Origin: Planctomycetaceae bacterium
GTDB lineage: Bacteria > Planctomycetota > Planctomycetia > Pirellulales > Thermoguttaceae
Length of the DNA stretch: 5,372 bases
NCBI GenBank assembly: GCA_031257725.1
Contig: JAIROD010000222.1
Span: 1-5,372, forward strand
Direction: 5' to 3'
In this document: in pieces, positions 1 to 4,943 of the stretch
Layout of the letters: every line of letters starts with the position of its first letter
Position numbering within the stretch: the first letter of the stretch is position 1
Translations under genes and position numbers: made by a program
Notes under the pieces: generated by a model
Told to the model about the DNA's origin: nothing
Databases searched by the model: none
The model's input: only the letters and a program-made list of their open reading frames with translations

Positions 1-455
1 GCCTGCTGTTCATAATAGGGACACAAATGAAGTAATGCTCCAAATTTATGGGCATTAGCGTTTGAAACGGTTGTGTGAATTTTAGACATTCCTGCCGGCA
101 ATTGATGATTGGTATCGTGGAAGTTGTGAATCGCCAAACCGAGTTGCTTTAGGTTGTTGGAACATTGTGAACGTCGTGAGGCTTCGCGAGCCGCCTGAAT
201 CGCCGGTAAAAGCAACGCAATCAAAACTCCAATAATCGCCACCACCACCAATAACTCAACAAGCGTAAAACCAAATAAATCTTGAGAAAATTTATTGTAA
301 TAAAATTTCTTGCCAAAATTTCGGAACGGTTGGTTTTCACTTTTTTCCCCGTCTAAATGAACTTCCGTTTCGCTATCTTTAACATTGGCGGTAACGTCAA
401 TATTGGTATTGACCACAGTACGGAACAAATTGAGTATCGAATTTAAATTTTCCAT
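1..455 (-). CDS. DUF1559 prepilin-like protein A, N-terminal part (3' end outside window)
   Basis: This is the first 151 codons of a DUF1559 (PF07596) family protein; the rest lies left of base 1. The ATG at 453-455 has a GAGGAG Shine-Dalgarno (complement of 464-469) eight bases upstream, which fixes the start. An unusually long hydrophilic pre-sequence of 62 residues precedes the type IV prepilin motif GFTLVELLVVV. Prepilin peptidase would cut between G62 and F63, and E67 is the conserved Glu+5. The hydrophobic helix to about residue 86 is followed by the family's QAAREASRRSQC and NNLKQLGLAIHNFHD blocks. Proteins of this kind are expected to be inserted in the inner membrane and processed like pseudopilins; their exact role is unknown. 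The DNA of bases 1-180 aligns without gaps to 2272-2451 of gene B, so A and B are recent duplicates. A lacks the poly-G tract and leader ORF of B and C. The family assignment is secure; the function is not. Confidence 0.93.
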   Translation of the reverse strand, partial: MENLNSILNLFRTVVNTNIDVTANVKDSETEVHLDGEKSENQPFRNFGKKFYYNKFSQDLFGFTLVELLVVVAIIGVLIALLLPAIQAAREASRRSQCSNNLKQLGLAIHNFHDTNHQLPAGMSKIHTTVSNANAHKFGALLHLCPYYEQQ

Positions 456-602
456 CTTTTTTTCTCCTCATTAATTGAGTTAAAGGACTTAATAAAACGT
501 TACGAAAGTATCAAACGGTCATTCTTTTCGTTGTTAAAATGAAAAGAAAAAACAGTCGTACAACAAACAATGACTATCTAATTGAGTCTAATTTAATCTG
601 TA

Positions 603-616
603 CAAAAACGTTTTTG
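603..616. repeat. 14-bp perfect palindrome
   Basis: CAAAAACGTTTTTG reads the same on both strands. It lies about 150 bases upstream of the DUF1559 A start. It could be an operator-type site or a weak hairpin, but AT-rich palindromes of this kind arise often by chance in such DNA. Confidence 0.35.
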
Positions 617-693
617 CACAAACTGCGTTTTAATTTATCGTAACCATTCACGCAACATTCGGATGTTTGATTTAACGTTTCAGTTTCATCGTG

Positions 694-709
694 TATCTCG
701 AACGAGATA
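694..709. repeat. 7-bp inverted repeat with AA spacer
   Basis: TATCTCG-AA-CGAGATA forms a compact inverted repeat about 60 bases beyond the lipoprotein stop codon in the direction of transcription. It could be a regulator site or a short RNA hairpin. It is not followed by a T-run, so it is not a typical intrinsic terminator. Confidence 0.35.
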
Positions 710-768
710 GGGAAAATGAATCATTCGGACAAACACCGTCAATGGCGCATGAACGGTTACAATTATTT

Positions 769-1311
769 TTACTGTTGGTAAGTTTTGGGATCGGAAATTT
801 CAATGACGGCATTTCCTGCGGTTTCTGGAACGTTAATTCTGACAGGAGTTGTTTCGGCGTTCTCCCACTCTGCCGGAACAACTTTAGGTATTGCGGCAAT
901 TTCCGCATCAATTTTTTCCCGGTAAGCGGTAACCTCCGCCTCGCTCATTTTTCCAAGTTGTTCATTGGAAAGTTCCGATGGAGCTTTGGGAGTGTAACTG
1001 ATAATTGCCTTGTAAGTTCCGGGCGGAATACCGGGTTTTGTGTAGTTGTTAATGGCGGTTGACAGAGCTGCAACTCCATTAGTACCGGTATTGCCAAGTG
1101 CAACATACTTAACCGGTGATTCGGCAAGAAACATGATTGATGCACCGCTAACCGGTTTGCCTTCATTCTGTAACTTCACCTCAAACTTGACCAGTTTTTG
1201 CGGAAATCCGTCTGGTACTTTTTGTGACGAACACCCGCCCAACGCCAATACTCCAATAACCAAACAAGCAGTTATCAGCAGTAAGCAATGTTTCCAATGT
1301 TTTAGTTTCAT
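769..1311 (-). CDS. Putative lipoprotein with carboxypeptidase-regulatory-like (transthyretin-type) domain
   Basis: This encodes a 180-residue secreted lipoprotein. I chose the ATG at 1309-1311 because an AAAGGA Shine-Dalgarno (complement of 1318-1323) lies six bases upstream. The in-frame ATG at 1326 lacks such a site and would add only five residues. The N-terminus is a classic type II signal: basic residues (KLKHWKH), a hydrophobic stretch, then lipobox LGGC with the acylated Cys at residue 27. Residues of about 40-110 (ending in GIPPGTYKAIISY) resemble the beta-sandwich carboxypeptidase-regulatory/transthyretin-like domain of planctomycete lipoproteins. The tail, with VVPAEW...TTPVRINV, fits the usual 'IP-K-Y...T-PL-V' ending of that group. 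It follows DUF1559 B by about 165 bases and probably shares its transcript; the same gene order occurs at 3259-4883. Family by pattern only; function unknown. Confidence 0.85.
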   Translation of the reverse strand: MKLKHWKHCLLLITACLVIGVLALGGCSSQKVPDGFPQKLVKFEVKLQNEGKPVSGASIMFLAESPVKYVALGNTGTNGVAALSTAINNYTKPGIPPGTYKAIISYTPKAPSELSNEQLGKMSEAEVTAYREKIDAEIAAIPKVVPAEWENAETTPVRINVPETAGNAVIEISDPKTYQQ

Positions 1312-1355
1312 AAACAGTCCTTTCATTTTGAATTTTTTGTTTTGTTTTTGAACAA

Positions 1356-1382
1356 GAAATATGTGAAATATGTAAAATATGT
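1356..1382. repeat. Three tandem 9-bp repeats
   Basis: GAAATATGT, GAAATATGT and AAAATATGT lie head to tail in the leader region about 45 bases upstream of the lipoprotein start. A change in copy number would alter spacing upstream of that gene. No promoter can be recognised around it. Confidence 0.6.
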
Positions 1383-1427
1383 AAAATTCGCGGAATCCAG
1401 AACTATTCAGAACTTAAATGAGATCAA

Positions 1428-1484
1428 ATTCCGTGAATCATACGTCATTCCCAAATCGAATTTCGGGACAATCACTCACGGAAT
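1428..1484 (-). other. Structured 3' end of DUF1559 B with nested inverted repeats
   Basis: The stop codon of gene B lies inside a 9-bp perfect inverted repeat (ATTCCGTGA at 1428-1436 and TCACGGAAT at 1476-1484). Its loop holds a smaller stem, TCCC-GAAAT with ATTT-GGGA, around 1449-1469, with one bulge. Overlapping it, bases 1481-1496 form a 16-bp perfect palindrome, GAATCGGTACCGATTC, within the last codons of gene B. No T-run follows in the minus direction, so a classic intrinsic terminator is not supported. It may be an mRNA 3'-end or processing structure between gene B and the lipoprotein. Confidence 0.4.
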
Positions 1485-2666
1485 CGGTACCGATTCTTTG
1501 CCGATTGCAGAACCTAACGCCCCCCAAACTCCCCAAAGCGATTTTTCGCCTTCGGCTTCGTTACCATGTTTTAGAAGGTTGTTTGTTGCGCCGGTATTTC
1601 CAGCGTCTATCGTTTCAGAAATAAAGTGAATGGAACCATCGCCGAACAGGCAATTGACACCGCCCTTATGGTTGCTGGACGGCGTATTCAAGATTAACGC
1701 TCCTCCCCAATCATGTCCCGCACAACTTGCAGAGTTCGGCGGCATAACGGTCATTAATCCGTTGACGCTTATATCGCCGTTTGCCCATTGAAGTCCGATA
1801 CTATTTCCGGCGGCGGACGATGGAGCGGACTGTGCGTCAATACAATGCTGTCTTTTTGCAGTGCTGGAATCGTTATTCCACGCGGCGATTCGTACTGTTC
1901 CGGCTTTAGGATTTTCGGGAAAATACTGTTGCCGTGCATCGGTGAGCCCGACACGTTCCGACATAGCGATTGTATTTGAGAGTCCATCGGTAATCGCGGC
2001 GAAACTTTTAAACGAATATTTAAGTCCCAAAAAACCTCGCGGACAATGAACAGCCGTGTTATTGGCAGCATCCGCCGCGCCGCCGCCAACAATCACGTCA
2101 CCGAAAACAATCGCATAATTGTTACGACCTGCGTTGTTACATGCCGCAACCGGAACTTCACCGGAATTTGACGGACACACCAAACCGGAAAGAGTTAAAC
2201 CAACCGCTTCTGTAGGCCAATCTCCATAATTATATGGTTGCGGAGTTGCATCAACGAATGTTTGATAAAGTGTTTGTTGTTCATAATAGGGACACAAATG
2301 AAGCAATGCCCCAAATTTATGGGCATTTCCTGTTGCGGCGGTTGTGTGAATTTTAGACATCCCTGACGGCAATTGATTATTGGTATTGTGGAAGTTGTGG
2401 ATTGCCAAACCGAGTTGCTTCAGGTTATTGGAACATTGTGCGCGTCGCGCCGCCTCACGTGCGGCTTGAACGGCAGGCAACAGAAGAGCGATTAACACGC
2501 CGATAATCGCAATGACCACAAGAAGTTCGACTAAGGTAAAGCCGAACGGTGAAGAACGAAAAAGAGTTGAGAATTTTGCAGAAAAATGTCGGAAAACCGG
2601 AGACTTTCCGCTCTCCGTTCTTAACTTTCTTCTATATACGGCCCCCCCCCCCCTGTCTTGCCCATT
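1476..2666 (-). CDS. DUF1559 prepilin-like protein B, start unresolved (frame broken at poly-G tract)
   Basis: The frame is open from just after a TAA at 2667-2669 to a TGA at 1476-1478. The prepilin motif GFTLVELLVVIAIIGVLIALLLP begins at the Gly codon 2541-2543, and peptidase cleavage after it would leave a mature protein of 354 residues. Then come QAAREAARRAQC, NNLKQLGLAIHNFH, a CPSNSG motif, ITDGLSNTIAMSE and, near the C-terminus, H-KGGVNCLFG-DG, an exact H-X9-DG signature of DUF1559, ending in SLWGVWGALGSA. The body is thus complete and looks functional. Oddly, no ATG, GTG or TTG occurs in frame between 2666 and 2519. The GTG at 2517-2519 lies inside the membrane helix and would destroy the processing motif. 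The well-placed leader ATG (2731-2733) and the ATG at 2663-2665 are both out of frame with the 12-base poly-G tract. At the position of C's candidate restart ATG, B has ACG. It may be phase-OFF, dependent on slippage, decaying, or affected by a sequencing error. Confidence 0.85.
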   Translation of the reverse strand, partial: NGQDRGGGAVYRRKLRTESGKSPVFRHFSAKFSTLFRSSPFGFTLVELLVVIAIIGVLIALLLPAVQAAREAARRAQCSNNLKQLGLAIHNFHNTNNQLPSGMSKIHTTAATGNAHKFGALLHLCPYYEQQTLYQTFVDATPQPYNYGDWPTEAVGLTLSGLVCPSNSGEVPVAACNNAGRNNYAIVFGDVIVGGGAADAANNTAVHCPRGFLGLKYSFKSFAAITDGLSNTIAMSERVGLTDARQQYFPENPKAGTVRIAAWNNDSSTAKRQHCIDAQSAPSSAAGNSIGLQWANGDISVNGLMTVMPPNSASCAGHDWGGALILNTPSSNHKGGVNCLFGDGSIHFISETIDAGNTGATNNLLKHGNEAEGEKSLWGVWGALGSAIGKESVPIP

Positions 2667-2733
2667 TTAACATTTGGCAATTTTCAAAGAAAAACGCCAA
2701 AATCCCAACCAAACACATCATTACATTTTTCAT
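2632..2733 (-). CDS. Leader ORF of gene B (33 codons, hypothetical)
   Basis: The ATG at 2731-2733 has a full AAGGAG Shine-Dalgarno (complement of 2741-2746) seven bases upstream and lies about 110 bases from the predicted transcription start. It encodes MKNVMMCLVGILAFFF, then a short hydrophilic part and a Gly run from the poly-G tract, and stops at TAG 2632-2634. The 80 bases from its ATG to the tract differ from the C copy at only two positions, while most of the UTR just upstream has diverged. It may be a leader peptide, or the true N-terminus of protein B when the tract has 11 or 14 bases. I do not recognise the peptide. Confidence 0.45.
   Translation of the reverse strand: MKNVMMCLVGILAFFFENCQMLKWARQGGGGRI
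2642..2653. repeat. Homopolymer tract of 12 C (G on coding strand) in gene B
   Basis: Twelve consecutive C lie between the leader ATG and the prepilin helix. On the coding strand, 11 or 14 bases would join the MKNV frame (start 2733) to the prepilin frame, 10 or 13 would join the ATG at 2663-2665, and 12 joins neither. Such tracts are classic sites of slipped-strand mispairing and also of sequencing error. Confidence 0.9.
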
Positions 2734-2740
2734 TGTTGTT

Positions 2741-2757
2741 CTCCTTATTTTATAAGG
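2741..2757 (-). promoter_or_regulatory. Shine-Dalgarno within a small hairpin, gene B leader
   Basis: In the minus-strand RNA, CCUUAU-AAA-AUAAGG forms a six-pair stem (2752-2757 with 2743-2748). The last four bases of the stem, AAGG, are the first four of the AAGGAG ribosome binding site for the leader ATG. The same element is present at 4944-4960. The stem is short and weak, so sequestering of the ribosome site is an inference. Confidence 0.45.
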
Positions 2758-2784
2758 TTTTATTGAAATTATCACCATTCGCCT

Positions 2785-2817
2785 ACCGTAATACAATACA
2801 ATACAATACAATACGGT
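2785..2817 (-). promoter_or_regulatory. 5' UTR hairpin with five AATAC repeats in the loop, gene B
   Basis: The arms ACCGTA (2785-2790) and TACGGT (2812-2817) pair in the transcript, and the loop is made of pentanucleotide repeats. Five AATAC copies (GTATT on the coding strand) run from 2790 to 2814. Gene C has a hairpin with different arms at the same distance from promoter and Shine-Dalgarno, which suggests the structure rather than the sequence is kept. Confidence 0.45.
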
Positions 2818-2851
2818 GAAAAAAAGCGTAAAGTGAATTTGATAGTTTCAC

Positions 2852-2880
2852 AGTTTACATGGAACCGAATAAATTGTCAA
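2852..2880 (-). promoter_or_regulatory. Sigma70-type promoter of the gene B transcript
   Basis: On the minus strand TTGACA (2875-2880) and TAAACT (2852-2857) are separated by exactly 17 bases, giving a perfect -35 and a four-of-six -10 match. Transcription would start near 2845, about 110 bases before the leader ATG. About 50 bases covering this promoter are almost identical at 5034-5082, whereas much of the UTR between promoter and Shine-Dalgarno differs between the copies. The DNA beyond the -35 is A/T-rich, as an UP element would be. Confidence 0.75.
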
Positions 2881-2978
2881 CAGGGATTTTTCCTATTTTC
2901 AAAAACTTTTTTTCGATTTTCCGCTTTTTTGGAAAAAAACGCCTATCGGGAATCTCTCATAATTCACATTTACCAAAA

Positions 2979-3077
2979 GTTAACGGCGTGGGCTTGCCCC
3001 GCGTTGTTAGGCTTAACCAAACAACACGGGGTACCCCCCGTCGTTAACTAAAAACACAAGGTAAACCTCGTCGTTAA
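2979..3077. repeat. Array of three REP-like hairpin units of about 30 bp
   Basis: Three diverged units each start with AAC-rich and end with GTTGTTA- or GTCGTTA-type sequence around a G/C core. Unit 1 is 2981-3009, with TAAC..GTTA ends and loop CTTGC. Unit 2 is 3023-3045, with ACGGGG (3026-3031) facing CCCCGT (3036-3041) and a one-base bulge. Unit 3 is about 3053-3075, with AGG facing CCT. In unit 1 the arm differences become G-U pairs when the plus strand is read as RNA. Such units resemble REP elements of bacterial genomes; copies elsewhere cannot be seen here. Confidence 0.6.
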
Positions 3078-3103
3078 TTAATTGGTTGACAATAAAAAAT
3101 TGA

Positions 3104-3238
3104 GTAATATATCAGTGGAATTTTTCGGAGATTGAAGTTTATTTTTTACCACCCCTGCCCCCCCTTCGGAGGGGCTAGGGGTGGTCATTCGGAGTAAACG
3201 ACTGAATAGTTAAAAAAAATATTTCACTGATATATTAC
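3104..3238. mobile_element. 135-bp MITE-like palindromic element without coding capacity
   Basis: The ends are perfect 14-bp inverted repeats, GTAATATATCAGTG (3104-3117) and CACTGATATATTAC (3225-3238), and the match continues inward with interruptions. The middle holds a strong G/C hairpin: ACCACCCCT (3148-3156) faces AGGGGTGGT (3177-3185), enclosing an inner CCCCT-TCGG-AGGGG stem (3161-3174). There is no reading frame for a transposase and I found no clear target duplication. It begins about 20 bases past the lipoprotein stop codon. It could instead be a large non-mobile RNA structure, or help end transcription, but there is no U-run after the central stem on either strand. Confidence 0.5.
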
Positions 3239-3258
3239 AAATTTTTATTTTCCTGATT

Positions 3259-3654
3259 TTACTTTGTGGTCAATTCAAAATCAAGCGTTTGCTGATCGGT
3301 GGCGATTTCTGTTTCCATTCCTTCTTTGTACTTATCAGGAATAACGGAAACTTGTTCGTCGCTTTCCACGCCCATAACGGTAACTTTTTTTCCGGTTTTT
3401 TTGACCGCCGTAAAAGAAACCATCGCTTTACCGGCCGGAACATTTTTTGCAGCATAATTTCCGTTGGAAATCGGCACACGCACACCGACACCGCGATTTC
3501 CTTCCGACGGCGTGATGGAAATAAAGCCGTCTTCTATTGGCGTGCCATCGACCGTGATTTTACCTGTCAGATTGACTCCAACATAATTGGAACCGCACCC
3601 CGTCGTGAAAAACACCGAGAGCAACACGCCAATAAACAATAATAAACTCCTCAT
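3259..3654 (-). CDS. Small putative lipoprotein, planctomycete carboxypeptidase-regulatory-like type
   Basis: This encodes 131 residues. The ATG at 3652-3654 follows an AGGAG ribosome site (complement of 3661-3665) six bases away. Residues 1-19 are a signal peptide (MRS then a long hydrophobic run) ending in FTTG-C20; the lipobox is slightly atypical, with Thr at -3 and -2. After the Cys comes the pattern VNLTGKITVDGTPIEDGFISITPSEG, then GNYAAKNVPAGKAMVSFTAVKK, VIPDKYKEGMETEIATD and a final LDFELT. This is the beta-sandwich arrangement seen in many small planctomycete lipoproteins (G-V-DG-P...G-Y...PG-...IP-KY...L-F-L). It lies about 92 bases after DUF1559 C, with a perfect hairpin between them, and probably shares its transcript. 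Family call by pattern; biological role unknown. Confidence 0.87.
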   Translation of the reverse strand: MRSLLLFIGVLLSVFFTTGCGSNYVGVNLTGKITVDGTPIEDGFISITPSEGNRGVGVRVPISNGNYAAKNVPAGKAMVSFTAVKKTGKKVTVMGVESDEQVSVIPDKYKEGMETEIATDQQTLDFELTTK

Positions 3655-3700
3655 TGAAAACTCCTGTCAAATGAAATGAATAAAAATATGGAAAGACATT

Positions 3701-3726
3701 GGAGAGACGTTGTGTAACGTCTCTCC
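3701..3726 (-). promoter_or_regulatory. Intercistronic perfect 11-bp hairpin
   Basis: GGAGAGACGTT (3701-3711) and AACGTCTCTCC (3716-3726) form a perfect stem with a four-base loop, starting about 20 bases after the DUF1559 C stop codon. No T-run follows in the minus direction, and the lipoprotein's ribosome site lies about 35 bases further on. It is better explained as an mRNA-stabilising or attenuating structure between two co-transcribed genes than as a full terminator. It could give more C than lipoprotein product. Confidence 0.6.
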
Positions 3727-3746
3727 GCGATAGTTGCACGCGACGC

Positions 3747-4883
3747 TTAAAACGTAACGTTTGGTTCTATCGGAGTGTCGTGTTCTGCGACAGTGGAAAT
3801 GTCCGGGTCGTACTCCCGGTTTCCGGCGTTGTCGATAGTTCCTGCGGCACGGTAAATATTGGGTGAAATTGTTTCACTGCAAAAATGCACCGAACCATCG
3901 CCGAACAAAACATTCACTCCGCCGGAATGATAACTTCGTGCAAACGCACGTTGGTCATTGGGCCAATTCGGCGTTGCGGTCGTCACGGGAGCTTTCGGTA
4001 AATTCATACGCGCGTTATACCATGACGAAATAATTGTATCCGGCTGCGCACTGTTCGGCGGATAATAACTCATAACCATCGAACCCGGCGCGTTGTCCCA
4101 AAGGATACAGCCGCGATAATCTCCCGGAAGTCCGCTTCCTTTGATTCCTTCGCCAACCGCCATCGTGTTGCTTGTTCCGTCGGTCAACGATGCCATTTTT
4201 GTCGGTTCTATAATACTGAAAAAATGTTTGCGGTGACGCGGTGCCCATTGTGATTTATTGATGTATTCCATCATGTTCCAATAAGCGTATGGGGCAAAAA
4301 ATCCGGGATAATTCCCGCGGGAAGCATAAAACCATTGGCCTGTGTACACAGTAGTTTTCGGCTCAATCGGATCGCTGGGGCATTGATACGAAGTAATCGG
4401 CGCGGCTCCGGGGCGTTCCCAATTAGCATTGTCAGCACATGCGCCCAAGGGTGTCGTTCGGATGTCATAGAGTTGGTACAGAGCGATTTGCTCAATGTAC
4501 GGGTAAATCAGAAACGACCATGTCGTTCTGGGATTTCTTCTACCCCATTCCGAACCGACAACACCGACCGGAAAGGTTTGTAACGTATCGTGATAGTTGT
4601 GCAGTCCCAATCCGATTTGCTTGAGATTGTTGCGGCACTGCATCCGCCGTGCGGCTTCTCTCGCGGCTTGTACCGCTGGCAACAGCAATGCGATTAGCAC
4701 ACCAATAATCGCAATCACCACAAGAAGTTCGACCAACGTAAAGCCGAACCGTAAAGAATGGGAAAGAGTTGAGACTTTTGCGGGAAAAATGTTGGAAAAC
4801 CAACTTTTTCCGCTCTCCATTCTTAACTCTTTCCTATATCCTGCCCCCCCCCCCCCTGTCTTGCCCATTTTAACATTTGGCAT
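3747..4883 (-). CDS. DUF1559 prepilin-like protein C
   Basis: The full open frame from its first ATG gives 378 residues. The prepilin motif is G47|FTLVELLVV, with Glu+5 at E52 and the hydrophobic helix to about residue 69, then QAAREAARRMQC and NNLKQIGLGLHNYHD. Further on are a CPSDP motif (168-172), LTDGTSNTMAVGE (233-245) and H319-X9-D329-G330, the DUF1559 C-terminal signature. Mature length would be 331 residues, normal for the family. The product should be a membrane-anchored, pseudopilin-like exported protein of unknown role. Starts are ambiguous. The ATG at 4883 has no Shine-Dalgarno and reads through a poly-G tract as four Gly. The ATG at 4818-4820 (residue 22) has the purine-rich AGGAAAGAG upstream and lies two bases after the leader ORF's TAA, so translation could restart there; I favour it slightly. 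Either start leaves the mature protein unchanged. The TAA stop is at 3747-3749. Confidence 0.92.
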   Translation of the reverse strand: MPNVKMGKTGGGGAGYRKELRMESGKSWFSNIFPAKVSTLSHSLRFGFTLVELLVVIAIIGVLIALLLPAVQAAREAARRMQCRNNLKQIGLGLHNYHDTLQTFPVGVVGSEWGRRNPRTTWSFLIYPYIEQIALYQLYDIRTTPLGACADNANWERPGAAPITSYQCPSDPIEPKTTVYTGQWFYASRGNYPGFFAPYAYWNMMEYINKSQWAPRHRKHFFSIIEPTKMASLTDGTSNTMAVGEGIKGSGLPGDYRGCILWDNAPGSMVMSYYPPNSAQPDTIISSWYNARMNLPKAPVTTATPNWPNDQRAFARSYHSGGVNVLFGDGSVHFCSETISPNIYRAAGTIDNAGNREYDPDISTVAEHDTPIEPNVTF

Positions 4884-4936
4884 TTTTCAAAGAAAAACGC
4901 CAAAATCCCAACCAAACACATCACTACATTTTTCAT
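4823..4936 (-). CDS. Leader ORF of gene C (37 codons, hypothetical)
   Basis: The ATG at 4934-4936 follows AAGGAG (complement of 4944-4949) by seven bases, a better ribosome site than any within gene C. The peptide begins MKNVVMCLVGILAFFF, has a hydrophobic stretch at residues 7-16, then MLKWARQ, four Gly from the poly-G tract and QDIGKS. Its TAA (4823-4825) is followed by GA and the ATG of the favoured DUF1559 C start, giving TAAGAATG, a typical layout for translational coupling. Tract lengths of 11 or 14 would instead fuse the leader to the prepilin frame. It could be a regulatory leader or a relic of an N-terminal extension. Confidence 0.5.
   Translation of the reverse strand: MKNVVMCLVGILAFFFEKCQMLKWARQGGGGQDIGKS
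4844..4856. repeat. Homopolymer tract of 13 C (G on coding strand) in gene C
   Basis: Thirteen consecutive C lie at the site that has 12 in gene B. At this length the ATGs at 4883 and 4868 are in frame with the prepilin motif, and the well-supported leader ATG at 4936 is not. Confidence 0.9.
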
Positions 4937-4943
4937 TGTCAAT

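Larger units (their letters stand above)
456..768. other. Intergenic gap with short palindromes, no gene seen
   Basis: This 313-base AT-rich stretch separates the lipoprotein stop codon from the DUF1559 A start. I see no credible coding frame and no hairpin followed by a T-run in the minus direction. I found no convincing sigma70 promoter for gene A; near matches on the minus strand such as TTGTGC or TTGTAC have poor -10 partners. The gap contains two near-perfect palindromes, listed separately, and the A-start ribosome binding site at 464-469. Confidence 0.6.
2881..3258. other. Intergenic gap filled with inverted repeats, no gene
   Basis: This 378-base gap lies between promoter B and the end of the upstream lipoprotein gene. 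I see no credible coding sequence; plus-strand open frames here are rich in Phe and Lys from A/T runs and have no family resemblance. It contains an A/T-rich part (2881-2978, including the imperfect inverted repeat CGCTTTTTTGG/AAAAAAACG near 2930-2950), a hairpin array (2979-3077) and a 135-bp palindromic element (3104-3238), both listed separately. Confidence 0.7.

Noticed and set aside
691..1062. Plus-strand open frame opposite the 180-residue lipoprotein
   Set aside because: It is antisense to a gene with a clear lipobox and Shine-Dalgarno, and its protein has no recognisable family pattern.
2833..3051. Plus-strand open frame through the inverted-repeat region
   Set aside because: It is made of A/T runs and repeat DNA, crosses promoter B, and has no ribosome site or family resemblance.
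2979..3077. CRISPR array
   Set aside because: The units are diverged hairpins with no constant repeat alternating with unique spacers, and no cas gene is present.
3148..3185. Strong G/C hairpin as an intrinsic terminator of the 131-residue lipoprotein gene
   Set aside because: On the minus strand the stem is followed by an A-run, not a U-run, and on the plus strand by mixed sequence. It fits better as the core of the palindromic element.
4540..4803. Minus-strand open frame overlapping the start of DUF1559 C in another frame
   Set aside because: The prepilin motif and conserved DUF1559 blocks are in the 3747-4883 frame, so this is its shadow.
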